NCBI GenBank assembly: GCA_963709775.1
Contig: CAVPXS010000018.1
Coordinates: 248,001 to 312,000, forward strand
Direction: 5' to 3'
Length of the DNA stretch: 64,000 nucleotides
Source: Salinimicrobium sp963709775
Lineage (GTDB): Bacteria; Bacteroidota; Bacteroidia; Flavobacteriales; Flavobacteriaceae
Shown: in pieces, positions 6,776 to 16,332 of the stretch
How the letters are laid out: each line of letters begins with the position of its first letter
How positions within the stretch are numbered: position 1 is the first letter of the stretch
Translations under genes and position numbers: made by a program
The notes under the pieces: generated by a model
What the model was told of the DNA's origin: nothing
Seen by the model: only the letters and a program-made list of their open reading frames with translations
The model's database searches: none

Positions 6776-8547
6776 TGGCAGCATCAACGGGAAACGCATT
6801 TGATTTTGGACTATTTAAGCGATTGCTCAAATATGCGCACGTGTATAAGTTGGCATTTTATTTTGTTGCCGTTGCTGCTATCCTGCTTTCCTTTCTAAGT
6901 GTAATGCGGCCTTATCTATTGCAGCTTACAATAGATAATTCAATTGTGCCGCAGGATAATGATCAACTCCTGTTCTACATCAGCCTCATGGTGGGAGTCC
7001 TACTCCTTGAGGTAATTTTTCAATTCTGCTTTATTTATTTCGCGAACTGGCTGGGCCAGGAAGTTATTCGGGACCTAAGGGTAAATTTATTTAAACATAT
7101 GCTGCAGTTCAAAATGAAATATTTTGACAATTCTGCAGTGGGGCGCCTGGTGACCAGGGCGGTAAGTGATATTGAGACTATATCCAGTATTTTTAGTGAA
7201 GGTTTATTTGTGATCATAAGTGACCTGCTAAAAATGATAGTTATTCTTGGCTTTATGTTCTATCAAAGTTGGAGGCTTACTCTTCTTGTCCTGGTAGTAC
7301 TTCCTTTTATCTTATATGCTACACGAATTTTTCAGAAGAAAATGAAATTGGCTTTTGAAGAAGTTCGGACTCAGGTGGCGAATCTTAACACCTTTGTTCA
7401 GGAGCGAATTACAGGTATGAAGATCGTGCAGCTTTTCACACGGGAAGAAAAGGAGTATGAGAATTTTAAAGAGATCAATGATAAGCATCGCAAAGGCTGG
7501 GTAAAGACTGTATGGTACAACTCTATATTTTTTCCAATTGCCGAGATGGCGACTTCAATTACCATAGGTTTGATCGTGTGGTATGGTGGTTTAAGAGTTG
7601 TGGCGGGCAGTGAAGCTATTACTCTTGGGGTTATCGTTGCCTTCGTCGAATTGAGCCAGATGCTCTTCAGGCCACTTCGTCAAATAGCCGATAAATTCAA
7701 TACTCTACAAATGGGAATGGTGGCCGCAAACAGGGTTTTTGGAATTTTGGACACACAGTCTTCTATTCCCGATAACGGCAAGACCGTGGTAGATCATCTT
7801 AAAGGAGAAATTGAATTTGAGGATGTTCGTTTCAGTTATGTTGGGGATGAAGAAGTTCTAAAAGGAGTTTCCTTTAAAGCCCAGGCCGGCGAAACTGTTG
7901 CGATTGTGGGAGCTACCGGTGCAGGGAAATCCACCATTATTAATTTACTTAACCGTTCTTACGAAATCTCCAGTGGCCGTATCCTCATTGATGGAATAGA
8001 TGTAAAAGATATCACTCTCAAATCTCTAAGGGGAGAGATTGCCATTGTTCTCCAGGATGTTTTTCTTTTCGCCGATACTATTCTTAATAATATAACGCTC
8101 AATGATCCCACGATTACCAAGGAATCTGTAGTCCAGGCGGCTAAGGATATTGGTGTTGATGAATTCATTGCCAGTTTGCCGGGCGGCTATGACTATAATG
8201 TCAAAGAGCGTGGGGTTATGCTTTCCTCGGGACAACGTCAATTAATCGCATTTTTGAGGGCTTATGTAAGTAACCCAAGTATCCTGGTGCTTGATGAGGC
8301 AACTTCTTCTGTCGATTCCTATAGTGAACAGCTCATACAGGATGCGACCCTCAAGATCACCGAAGGTCGTACTTCAATTGTCATTGCCCACCGACTGGCA
8401 ACAGTGAAAAAGGCCGATAAGATCCTGGTGATGGATGCCGGTAAAATAGTAGAAATGGGAACTCATTCCCAGCTGCTTAAAAAAGAGAACGGCTATTATA
8501 AGAATCTTTATGAAGTCCAGTTCATGCAGGAAGAAGAAACCCTTTAA
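6775..8547 (+). CDS. ABC exporter, fused membrane and ATPase domains (MsbA-like)
   Basis: A 590-residue half-transporter: six membrane helices in residues 20-320 and an ATP-binding domain from about residue 345. Walker A is GATGAGKST (about 378-386), signature LSSGQRQ, Walker B ILVLDEATS, H-loop AHR. Such homodimers export lipids, drugs or peptides across the inner membrane. Similarity to MsbA is by architecture only, and the substrate cannot be read from the sequence. It starts within the truA stop codon and ends 4 bases inside the convergent cdaA gene. Confidence 0.92.
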   Translation: MAASTGNAFDFGLFKRLLKYAHVYKLAFYFVAVAAILLSFLSVMRPYLLQLTIDNSIVPQDNDQLLFYISLMVGVLLLEVIFQFCFIYFANWLGQEVIRDLRVNLFKHMLQFKMKYFDNSAVGRLVTRAVSDIETISSIFSEGLFVIISDLLKMIVILGFMFYQSWRLTLLVLVVLPFILYATRIFQKKMKLAFEEVRTQVANLNTFVQERITGMKIVQLFTREEKEYENFKEINDKHRKGWVKTVWYNSIFFPIAEMATSITIGLIVWYGGLRVVAGSEAITLGVIVAFVELSQMLFRPLRQIADKFNTLQMGMVAANRVFGILDTQSSIPDNGKTVVDHLKGEIEFEDVRFSYVGDEEVLKGVSFKAQAGETVAIVGATGAGKSTIINLLNRSYEISSGRILIDGIDVKDITLKSLRGEIAIVLQDVFLFADTILNNITLNDPTITKESVVQAAKDIGVDEFIASLPGGYDYNVKERGVMLSSGQRQLIAFLRAYVSNPSILVLDEATSSVDSYSEQLIQDATLKITEGRTSIVIAHRLATVKKADKILVMDAGKIVEMGTHSQLLKKENGYYKNLYEVQFMQEEETL

Positions 8548-9389
8548 ACAAGGTCTGCTTTTAACTTTTGGACAAGATCATCCCTGTCTTCATACATGAC
8601 AAATTCCCCGTCTTTAATATAGGAGATCTGTCCTGTTTCCTCGCTCACTACAAGGGCCAGAGCATCTGTTTTCTCAGTAATTCCTACGGCAGCACGGTGT
8701 CTCAGTCCAAAGCGTAGTGGTATAGTGCGATCATTCGAGACCGGAAGGATCACCCTGGTAGCGGTGATGTAATTGTCTTCTATGACCAGCGCCCCGTCAT
8801 GCAAAATACTGTTCTTGTAAAAAATCGATTCAATAATGGGTTGGTTGACCAGGATCTTCATTGGATCCCCACTTTGTTTAATAAAGTCCAGGCTCGTATT
8901 CCGCTGGATCACAATAAGAGCACCGGTATTGATTTTTCCCATGTTTTCACAGGCCTTTACAATCGCCTCAACGTCATTGGGAGTTTCAAGGTCGTCCTTT
9001 ATTAATTTCAATGTTTGAAGAAAGCGTCTTCTTCTGGCGAAATTAGTAGAACCAATCATGAGGAGAAATTTTCTTATTTCCTGTTGGAAAACCACTATTA
9101 GTGCAAACATTCCTACTCCTATGAACTCGCCAAGTACACTACTAAGCATTTCCATACGAAGTAACTGCGTGAGCTTCCAGGCGAAATAAATGATCACGAT
9201 CCCAATAAAGATGTTGACAGCCACAGTGCCTTTAACTAATTTATAAATATAGTAGAGCAGGGCTGCAATAAAGATGATATCAACAATATCGAGAATGCGT
9301 AGATCTAGAAAATCCAAAGTAGGCGTGTGTTTTGGTAAATGTAAAAAATTATAGGCTAGTTTTTTAACTGCTGCAGTAATTTCACACAT
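8544..9389 (-). CDS. cdaA: Diadenylate cyclase CdaA
   Basis: Makes the second messenger c-di-AMP from two ATP at the inner membrane. Three membrane helices lie in residues 35-110. The DAC domain follows, with the catalytic DGA at 198-200 (ILHDGALVIEDN) and RHR at 230-232 (GLRHRAAVGITE). The ATG at 9389 gives 281 residues and a 34-base overlap with folP; a start nearer residue 26 (LDFLDLRILDIVDI) may be the real one because homologues begin about there. The usual neighbours in Firmicutes, a YbbR regulator and glmM, are absent. Confidence 0.92.
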   Translation of the reverse strand: MCEITAAVKKLAYNFLHLPKHTPTLDFLDLRILDIVDIIFIAALLYYIYKLVKGTVAVNIFIGIVIIYFAWKLTQLLRMEMLSSVLGEFIGVGMFALIVVFQQEIRKFLLMIGSTNFARRRRFLQTLKLIKDDLETPNDVEAIVKACENMGKINTGALIVIQRNTSLDFIKQSGDPMKILVNQPIIESIFYKNSILHDGALVIEDNYITATRVILPVSNDRTIPLRFGLRHRAAVGITEKTDALALVVSEETGQISYIKDGEFVMYEDRDDLVQKLKADLV

Positions 9390-10180
9390 TCCACCGCTTC
9401 TTTCACATCATGTACCCGAAGAATATTAGCTCCTTTTAATAAAGAAACTGTGTTAAGAACAGTTGTGCCATTGAGGGCTTCTTCTGGCGTTGTGTGAAAT
9501 GTTTTGTAGATAAGGGACTTTCTTGAGAGACCGGAGAGGATTGGTAAATTCAGGTTTTTAAATAGTTCCAGGTGGGACAGTAATTCAAAATTCTGGGCAA
9601 TATTTTTAGAAAAGCCAAATCCGGGATCTATGATGAGGTCATTGATCCCAAGCTCTCTTGCCCGGTCAATTTTTTCAGAAAAGTAGAAGAGGATATCTTT
9701 GGTAAGATCCTCGTATTGATTGAGATCCTTCATAGTTTTAGGATTACCTCTCATATGCATCATGATATATGGTACCTGCAGTTTTGCAACAGTTGCCATC
9801 ATTTTGTCATCAAGGTTTCCTGCAGAAATATCATTGATCATAGCCGCCCCTGCTTCCACACACTTTCGTGCTACTTCACTGCGGAAGGTATCTACAGAAA
9901 TAATAATGTTCGGAAATTTCTTAACCAGCACCTCCACAACCGGAAGGATTCGCTGCAATTCTTCAGCTTCTGAAATATCTGTGGCTCCGGGCCTGCTGCT
10001 GTAAGCACCTATATCAATAAAATCTGCTCCCTCCTGAAGCATTTTGTCTGCCTGTTGCAGATGCTCTTCCAGGTCTTGTCTTTGTCCCCCATCGTAGAAA
10101 GAATCTGGGGTGATATTAAGAATACCCATTACTTTGGGAGTGGAAAGATCTATTAGATGGCCTTTGCAGTTGATATACAT
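9356..10180 (-). CDS. folP: Dihydropteroate synthase
   Basis: Joins 6-hydroxymethyl-dihydropterin diphosphate to p-aminobenzoate in folate synthesis. The 274-residue TIM barrel shows GILNITPDSFYDGG near residues 19-32, DIGAYSSRPGA near 56-66, the NDISAG segment near 120, MMHMRGNPKTM near 144, and a C-terminal LRVHDV. It is the sulfonamide target in bacteria. It lies directly upstream of cdaA with overlapping ends, so the two are probably co-transcribed. Confidence 0.96.
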   Translation of the reverse strand: MYINCKGHLIDLSTPKVMGILNITPDSFYDGGQRQDLEEHLQQADKMLQEGADFIDIGAYSSRPGATDISEAEELQRILPVVEVLVKKFPNIIISVDTFRSEVARKCVEAGAAMINDISAGNLDDKMMATVAKLQVPYIMMHMRGNPKTMKDLNQYEDLTKDILFYFSEKIDRARELGINDLIIDPGFGFSKNIAQNFELLSHLELFKNLNLPILSGLSRKSLIYKTFHTTPEEALNGTTVLNTVSLLKGANILRVHDVKEAVECVKLLQQLKN

Positions 10181-10266
10181 CCTAAAAAATGCTGTTTTTT
10201 GGTTGGAAAAATTAACTTTGACAAAAAGAATAAAATCAGCGAAATTTACACAAATTACCCGTTTCT

Positions 10267-10824
10267 ATGAAGGACACCTCTGCTCAATATGATTCTGTTA
10301 TTGCCGAATGTCGCGGCCTTTTTATGAAGAAGATGAAAGATTATGGCTGTGCCTGGCGCATTTTGAGACTTCCCTCGCTTACAGACCAGATATTTATCAA
10401 AGCTCAGCGAATAAGAGGGCTGCAGGAAAATGAGGTGAGAAAAGTGGATGAAGGAGAAGTGCCCGAATTTATCGGTATCATCAATTATTCTGTAATGGCT
10501 TTGATACAGCTGGAAAAAGGAGTCGCAGTACAACCCGATCTTTCAGTCAATGAAGTAGAAGAGCTTTATGATCGAACGATTGCACGTACGAAGCAGCTCA
10601 TGGAAAATAAGAATCACGACTATGGGGAGGCCTGGCGGGATATGAGAGTAAGTTCCCTTACAGATCTTATTCTCCAAAAGGTCCTTCGAATAAAACAGAT
10701 TGAAGATAATAAAGGCAAAACCCTGGTAAGTGAGGGGATCGAAGCAAATTATGAGGATATGATCAATTATGCGGTTTTTGCTTTAATACATATTCACGAA
10801 AACAGCGAATTGAGTAAAACATAA
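10267..10824 (+). CDS. DUF1599 domain protein with an internal duplication
   Basis: A 185-residue soluble protein built from two similar halves. The motif KKMKDYGCAWRILRLPSLTDQ near residue 21-41 recurs as ENKNHDYGEAWRDMRVSSLTD near 114-134, and each is followed by a helix ending INY(S/A)V(M/F)ALI. The duplicated DUF1599 unit is typical of Bacteroidota. The role is unknown; the conserved Asp-Tyr-Gly-Trp core suggests ligand binding, which is inference. It is followed after 11 bases by the DoxX-type gene. Confidence 0.85.
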   Translation: MKDTSAQYDSVIAECRGLFMKKMKDYGCAWRILRLPSLTDQIFIKAQRIRGLQENEVRKVDEGEVPEFIGIINYSVMALIQLEKGVAVQPDLSVNEVEELYDRTIARTKQLMENKNHDYGEAWRDMRVSSLTDLILQKVLRIKQIEDNKGKTLVSEGIEANYEDMINYAVFALIHIHENSELSKT

Positions 10825-10835
10825 AACGGTTTAAT

Positions 10836-11931
10836 ATGAAACTACTAGTAGGCATTTCCCGATGGGTAACAGGTATTCTATTCATTTTTTCGGGATTTAT
10901 TAAGCTTAATGATCCTATAGGTTTTTCATTTAAACTGGAAGAATATTTTAGTCCTTCGGTACTAAATCTGGAATTTTTAGCGCCATTTGCCCTGGTAATT
11001 GCTCTGTTGGTGGTGGTTTTTGAACTGGTGCTTGGGGTCATGTTGCTTATAGGTTACCTCCCAAAATTTACGACCTGGGCATTGCTTCTTATGGTCATAT
11101 TTTTTGGCTTTCTCACCTTCTATTCAGCCTATTACAATAAGGTGACAGATTGTGGATGTTTCGGGGATGCCATTCCTCTCACGCCCTGGCAGTCTTTTTA
11201 TAAAGATATGTTCCTCCTGGTGCTTATATCTAATCCTCTTCTTTAACAGGGAATACATCACCCCTTATTTTGCCAAAGCCTCTCATAGATGGATCGTTTT
11301 TCTGTCGTTCATGCTCTGTTTCGTGTTTGCCTATTATGTATTGATGTACCTGCCGGTTTTTGATTTCCGGGCGTATAAGGAAGGGACAAATATTGAACAG
11401 GCCATGACCGTTCCCCCGGGAGCGCCCGAGGCAGTCTATGATTACCACTGGAAGTTCCGGGTGAACGGGGAAGAAAAAATCTACACTACCAGGGGCGCCT
11501 ACCCTTCGGTACAGGGAGAGTTTATAGAAGTAGAAACCGAAATGGTCCAGAAAGGCTACGAACCTCCCATTCATGATTTTTCCATAGAAAAAGATGGGGA
11601 GGATCAAATTTCGACAATCCTTGCTGAAGATAAGCTCCTCATGATCGTTGCTTACAGCCTTCGCCGTAGTGAAAATGATGGCCTTCGCAAGCTTCAGGAT
11701 GTAATTGAAAAAGCCCGAAGTAATGGATATAGGGTTATAGGACTTTCTGCTTCGGGAGAAGACCTTAAGGAGGAAATGAATCAAAAATACAACCTGGACC
11801 TGGACTGGTATTTCAGTGATGAAACTGCTCTCAAGACGATCATTAGGAGTAACCCGGGGCTTGTGAAACTTGAGGAAGGAACTATTCTTCAAAAACTGCA
11901 CTGGAACGATTCCGAGAAGCTTGAGCTTTAA
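10836..11931 (+). CDS. BT_3928-type DoxX membrane protein (+1 frameshift in this sequence)
   Basis: The N-terminal half is a four-helix DoxX/MauE-like membrane domain containing DCGCFGD near residue 107, a Cys-x-Cys typical of this group. The C-terminal half, in the next frame, continues with a membrane helix (VFLSFMLCFVFAYYVL) and a soluble region ending in a thioredoxin-like segment (LMIVAYSLRR...). The first frame stops at 11246. The switch must lie at about 11220-11236, where dropping one base gives a protein of about 364 residues. Homologues are single proteins with both parts. Role unknown, perhaps redox or triose-phosphate related given the genes around it. Confidence 0.82.
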
Positions 11932-12275
11932 AGGGTCTCAAAAAAGGCATTTTTGGGAAGGAATATTTCCGCAGTAATTTTAGATCATACTCACTTCAGC
12001 AAAAATTTGTTTCTGAAAATCTGAGGCTGAAAAAAATTCAGATAACTTCAGGTTTACAGGTGTCAAAAATGGCATATTTTATATCTCATTTTTCGTGGTT
12101 TTTCTTGGCTTTCCGCAGGTTCTTAAAGTCTGCAGCCTTATATTTGCACTTCCAAAACCCAGTAAAATTCCGCTTGAGTTAACCGGTTCATTATTAAGAT
12201 TTTCCGGAGGGATTTTATAAAAGTTTTGGCTAAACCATCAAAAACAGAATACTAACTTACCATTAAACATTGATT
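11932..12275 (+). other. Long leader and spacer ahead of tpiA
   Basis: No gene is visible in these 344 bases. They hold two near copies of the CAAAAATGNCATTTTTG palindrome (11940-11956 and 12064-12080), a TATATTTG -7 element at 12139-12146, and then about 125 bases of probable tpiA leader without a recognisable riboswitch. Confidence 0.5.
12139..12146 (+). promoter_or_regulatory. Possible -7 element of tpiA
   Basis: TATATTTG matches TAnnTTTG. It would give tpiA an untranslated leader of about 125 bases. No TTG at -33. Confidence 0.35.
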
Positions 12276-13028
12276 ATGAGAGATAAAATAGTAGCCGGAA
12301 ACTGGAAAATGAATAATGATTTGGCGCAAACTGAAGATTTGCTGTCAAACCTTAAAAAACTTTATAAGGAATCTGAAGGTGTAAGAGTGATTGTAGCACC
12401 TTCCTTCACCAACCTGCACCACGCGTTTGAATCTTTACGAAAGTCGTCCATTGACGTGGCTGCGCAAAATATGAATGAGAACAGTGAAGGAGCTTATACA
12501 GGTGAGGTTTCTGCAAGAATGCTTACCAGTATTGGAGTAAAAACTGTCATTTTAGGACATAGTGAGCGCCGTGCCATTTATAAGGAAACAGATGAACTGC
12601 TGGCAAAGAAAGTAGATGCTGCATTGGAAAATGACATGGAGGTGATCTTTTGCTGCGGAGAGGAGCTTAATGAAAGAAAAGCCGATAAACATTTTGATGT
12701 TGTAAAACGACAGCTGGAAAAAGGCCTTTTTCATGTATCTGAAGCCAACTGGAAGAAAATTGTAATTGCATATGAACCGGTATGGGCGATTGGAACAGGA
12801 GAAACTGCTTCTCCCGAACAGGCACAGGAAATGCACGCCTTCATAAGAAAAACTGTTGCCGAAAAATTTGGCAATGACTTGGCGAATGAAGTGGCAATTC
12901 TTTATGGCGGAAGCGTAAAGCCCGGAAATGCGCAGGAAATATTTGCAAAAGAAGATGTAGATGGCGGACTTATTGGCGGTGCCAGTCTTAATGCCGAAGA
13001 TTTTATGGCTATTGCCAATGCCTTTTAA
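12276..13028 (+). CDS. tpiA: Triose-phosphate isomerase
   Basis: Interconverts dihydroxyacetone phosphate and glyceraldehyde 3-phosphate. The 250-residue protein begins MRDKIVAGNWKMN with the substrate-binding Asn-Lys. It carries the catalytic His in ILGHSERR near residue 93-100, the catalytic Glu in YEPVWAIGTG near 165-174, and the phosphate loop LYGGSV near 209. The ATG at 12276 is preferred to a TTG six bases upstream because it matches the family start. prmA follows after 2 bases. Confidence 0.97.
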   Translation: MRDKIVAGNWKMNNDLAQTEDLLSNLKKLYKESEGVRVIVAPSFTNLHHAFESLRKSSIDVAAQNMNENSEGAYTGEVSARMLTSIGVKTVILGHSERRAIYKETDELLAKKVDAALENDMEVIFCCGEELNERKADKHFDVVKRQLEKGLFHVSEANWKKIVIAYEPVWAIGTGETASPEQAQEMHAFIRKTVAEKFGNDLANEVAILYGGSVKPGNAQEIFAKEDVDGGLIGGASLNAEDFMAIANAF

Positions 13029-13030
13029 AA

Positions 13031-13876
13031 ATGGAGAATATGAATTACCTGGAGTTTAAATTTTTGATTGAGCCTCCACAACCGGCTTCCGAAATTCTTA
13101 TTGCCGAACTCGGCATGGTAGGTTTTGAAAGTTTTGTGGAGAATGAAGACGGGATCACAGCATATATTCCAAAAGAAGAATATGATGCCGAGTCCATGAC
13201 GGGAATACACATTCTCCAGTCCAATGAATTTGATATTTCCTTTACCCAGACCGAAATTGAACAGGTGAACTGGAATGTTGAGTGGGAAAAGAATTTCCAC
13301 CCTATTGTAGTAAACGAGCAATGCGGAGTAAGGGCACCCTTTCACCCAAAACCCGATGTCACCTATGATATAGTGATCGAGCCAAAAATGTCATTTGGGA
13401 CGGGTCATCATGCGACCACTCACATGATGATCGAATTTCTACTTGAGCAGGACCTGCAAGGGAAAAAAGTTCTTGATATGGGTTGCGGCACCGGAGTATT
13501 GGCCATAGTGGCCGAAAAAAGAGGTGCATCCCAGTTGGATGCTATTGATATTGACAACTGGTGCTACCAAAATACCCAGGAGAATGTAGAGCGCAATGAG
13601 TGCAGTAAGATTGAGGCTTTCGAAGGTGGGGCAGAATTGCTGCAGGACCGTCATTATGATGTCATCATAGCCAATATAAACAGGAATATTCTATTAGAAG
13701 ATATGCTGAGTTATAATAGATCCCTTAATAAGGGTGGAGAGTTGTACCTCAGTGGATTCTATTCCGGAGATATCCCCGTGATAAAAGCGGAATGTGAAAA
13801 ATATGGCCTGGAATATGAAGATTCCAAAGAGCGGGAAGAATGGGTGGCTTTAAAGTTTCTCAAAAAGAAGGATTGA
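13031..13876 (+). CDS. prmA: Ribosomal protein L11 methyltransferase
   Basis: SAM-dependent enzyme that methylates ribosomal protein L11. The 281-residue protein has the N-terminal L11-binding domain (residues 1-90), the GTGHHATTHMM segment near 123-133, the SAM-binding VLDMGCGTGVLAI near 148-160, and ANINRNILL near 215. Translation could begin at the ATG at 13031 or at the second ATG three codons later. It is co-transcribed with tpiA (2-base gap), and clpS follows after 50 bases. Confidence 0.95.
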   Translation: MENMNYLEFKFLIEPPQPASEILIAELGMVGFESFVENEDGITAYIPKEEYDAESMTGIHILQSNEFDISFTQTEIEQVNWNVEWEKNFHPIVVNEQCGVRAPFHPKPDVTYDIVIEPKMSFGTGHHATTHMMIEFLLEQDLQGKKVLDMGCGTGVLAIVAEKRGASQLDAIDIDNWCYQNTQENVERNECSKIEAFEGGAELLQDRHYDVIIANINRNILLEDMLSYNRSLNKGGELYLSGFYSGDIPVIKAECEKYGLEYEDSKEREEWVALKFLKKKD

Positions 13877-13926
13877 GAAGAAATTCTTATATTTGAAGCT
13901 GTTTTTGCAAATGAAAATGTCTGGTT

Positions 13927-14202
13927 ATGAGCACACAAGAACAAGTTCTTGAAAAGAAGAAAGTTGAAAGCAAGGAGTCAAAACTTCATGAGATCGTTTT
14001 ATATAATGATGACTATAACACGTTTGATCATGTTATAGAAACCCTTATCATAGCCTGTGATCACACTCCCGAGCAGGCCGAGCAGTGTTCTCTGCTTGTG
14101 CATTATAAGGGGAAATGTACTGTGAAAACGGGTACGTATAAAGAACTCGAACCCCGCTGTGGCAAGTTGCTTGAAGAAGGTTTGACCGCAGAGATTGTTT
14201 AG
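13927..14202 (+). CDS. clpS: ATP-dependent Clp protease adaptor ClpS
   Basis: A 91-residue adaptor that delivers N-degron substrates to ClpA/ClpP. After a charged, flexible N-terminal tail it has the ClpS core: LYNDDYNTFDHVI near residues 25-37, containing the hydrophobic-pocket Asn-Asp, and CDHTPEQAEQCSLLVHYKGK near 48-67. The prmA-clpS pairing is common in Flavobacteriaceae. A strong terminator follows. Confidence 0.93.
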   Translation: MSTQEQVLEKKKVESKESKLHEIVLYNDDYNTFDHVIETLIIACDHTPEQAEQCSLLVHYKGKCTVKTGTYKELEPRCGKLLEEGLTAEIV

Positions 14203-14226
14203 AGAGTTAAAACCAATTTTTATATG

Positions 14227-14254
14227 GGCAGGAGTATAACTCCTGCCTTTTTTT
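14227..14254 (+). terminator. Terminator of the tpiA-prmA-clpS run
   Basis: GGCAGGAGT and ACTCCTGCC form a perfect 9-bp stem with loop ATA, followed by TTTTTTT. Confidence 0.9.
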
Positions 14255-14361
14255 ATTTGTATTAGCAAAAATACTGGGTTATTATCTGCTCCAACCTAGT
14301 CTTTTATGAATTTATTAAGGATTTGTTCCCAAAACACTAATTTCTTGTTAAGCCTTTTTAG

Positions 14362-14369
14362 TAAGTTTG
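14362..14369 (+). promoter_or_regulatory. -7 element of the TPR histidine kinase gene
   Basis: TAAGTTTG matches TAnnTTTG and ends only 4 bases ahead of the ATG, so the transcript would begin at or next to the start codon (leaderless). No clear -33. Confidence 0.4.
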
Positions 14370-14373
14370 TAGT

Positions 14374-16299
14374 ATGAAAAAACAGCAGATCCTAAGGACT
14401 GCTCTCTTTCTTTGTCTAATCACGCTGCTTGGATGTCAGGGCGGGGACAAGGAGGAGATGCCACCGCAACCCTTGCCGGGTACTGCAGGGCATTATTACC
14501 TTTTGGGGTTGGAAACTTCAGATCCCGGGGAAAAACTCAAGCTGTACAATAAAGGTCTGGAGGCAATCACAGACAAAAGTGACACTTCTCTTGTAGCCTT
14601 ACTCGATGGTAAGATCTATGCTTTCCGCATGCTTGGGGAGCATGATAGTGTTCCTTTTTGGGTTGACAGCCTTATTGCCACAGCAGAGATGCAGGGGGAT
14701 CTTTTTTACCAGGCAAAAGGCTATTTCAGGAAATCTCAAATCTTTAGAAGGGTAAATCCTGAAGCACAATTGCGAAACGCCTATTATTCGCGCAATTTGT
14801 ATTTGAAGTTAGGAGACACCGCCCTGGCAGGTAGACGTTCGCTGGACATGGCAAATGCCCAGCTGGGACTGGGAGATTATCCCGGGAGCCAGGAAATGGC
14901 TACAGAAGCCCTGAAATATATAAATCGTGAAAGGGATTCTAACTATGTGAGTTCTGCACACAACGTACTTGGTCTTTCTTATGGGGCGCAGGGGCTTTAT
15001 TCGGAAGCACTTAAAGAATATAATCAGGCTTTGAATTACGCAGTTGACAGGCAGGATAGTCTAAGTTATCTGCACAATATCGCACTTCTTCACAAAGATC
15101 AGCAGAATTACACCGAGGCGATCAACATCTTCAAAGAGATAACAAAATCTGAAGAAGTAGACGAGAATTCGCAAATAAGGTTTCGAGACAATTATGCTTT
15201 TACCCAGTGGCTACAGGATTCTACTTTTAATTCGGGAAAAATCCTTCAGGAAGTGTTAGAACAAAGACAGGAGATAGGGGATAAGGAAGGTTTAATTGCC
15301 AGCTATTCTCACCTTTCCAATTATTACTTTGATAGTGATAAGGCAAGATCAAAATATTACGCCGAGAAATTTTATGAAACGGCTACTTCTCTCTCATATC
15401 CCAAAGGTGAAATGGAAGCATTGGAAAGGCTTATTTCTCTTAGTGACGGTAACTCCAGGGATGAATATCTCGATCGATATCTCTTCTTAAATGACAGTCT
15501 TGAAGATGCCAGTACAAAGCTGAGGTATCAATTCGCAAAAATTAGATTTGATGAAGAACGAAAGGAGCAGCAAATTGACCTTTTGGAAGCCGAAAATGTA
15601 AGTCAGCAACTTAGAGCAGAGAAACTGCGCACGAGAAATATCGTTAGTTACCTCACCGCTCTGGTGATTTTGATCCTTTCGGGAGCACTTTTTTACAATT
15701 ACAGACAGCGAACTAAAAGAGAAAATATTAAGCAGATCTATCTTACCGAAAGCAGGATTTCAAAAAGAATACATGATGAACTGGCAAATGACATTTACCA
15801 TGTGATGAGTTCCTTAGAACCGGTAGCTCCACCGCCAATAGTAGACAAACTGGAAAAAATTTATCAACGTACCCGTGATTTTTCACGGGAGAACAGTGAA
15901 ATTCATACGGGAAGTGAATATCTGCAGGGTCTTCTCCATATGCTTTCGGGGGCTGTCCCGCCGGGAACCAGGTTGATCATACGCGGTGAAAACAGCATTA
16001 ACTGGAACGGTCTTGAACCCGAAAAAAAGATCGTATTATATCGTGTGCTTCAGGAAATGATGGTGAACATGAGGAAACACAGCAATGCAAAACTCGTAGC
16101 GCTTATTTTCTCTCCTGAGAATGAAAATTTAAATATAAGCTATTCAGATAATGGAGTAGGCTCCAAAAAGGACATCCTTGAAAACGGAAATGGAATAAAA
16201 AACCTGAAGGCGCGTCTAAAAACCATTAAAGGAAACGCTGTTTTTGAAACCTCGGGGAAAGGCCTCAAAGCAGAATTTCTTATTCCTTTTAGTTCTTAA
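14374..16299 (+). CDS. TPR-containing lipoprotein-like sensor histidine kinase
   Basis: A 641-residue sensor. The N-terminus is a signal sequence with a lipobox-like LLGC (Cys21). Residues 45-410 form TPR-type helical repeats (for example YSEALKEYNQALNYAVDRQD), presumably periplasmic. A coiled segment and one membrane helix follow near 422-443. The cytoplasmic part has a HisKA_3-like phosphoacceptor box ISKRIHDELAND (His near 467) and an ATPase domain with MMVNMRKHS (N box), YSDNGVGS (G1) and GNGIKNLKARL (G2). No response regulator gene is adjacent, so it is an orphan. Lipobox plus an internal membrane helix is unusual; the Cys may just be part of the signal anchor. Confidence 0.85.
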   Translation: MKKQQILRTALFLCLITLLGCQGGDKEEMPPQPLPGTAGHYYLLGLETSDPGEKLKLYNKGLEAITDKSDTSLVALLDGKIYAFRMLGEHDSVPFWVDSLIATAEMQGDLFYQAKGYFRKSQIFRRVNPEAQLRNAYYSRNLYLKLGDTALAGRRSLDMANAQLGLGDYPGSQEMATEALKYINRERDSNYVSSAHNVLGLSYGAQGLYSEALKEYNQALNYAVDRQDSLSYLHNIALLHKDQQNYTEAINIFKEITKSEEVDENSQIRFRDNYAFTQWLQDSTFNSGKILQEVLEQRQEIGDKEGLIASYSHLSNYYFDSDKARSKYYAEKFYETATSLSYPKGEMEALERLISLSDGNSRDEYLDRYLFLNDSLEDASTKLRYQFAKIRFDEERKEQQIDLLEAENVSQQLRAEKLRTRNIVSYLTALVILILSGALFYNYRQRTKRENIKQIYLTESRISKRIHDELANDIYHVMSSLEPVAPPPIVDKLEKIYQRTRDFSRENSEIHTGSEYLQGLLHMLSGAVPPGTRLIIRGENSINWNGLEPEKKIVLYRVLQEMMVNMRKHSNAKLVALIFSPENENLNISYSDNGVGSKKDILENGNGIKNLKARLKTIKGNAVFETSGKGLKAEFLIPFSS

Positions 16300-16332
16300 A
16301 AATCCGGATGACTAAAAAAATTCGGAGCTTAT

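Noticed and set aside
12270..12275. TTG start of tpiA two codons upstream
   Set aside because: The ATG at 12276 gives the exact family start MRDKIVAGNWKMN.
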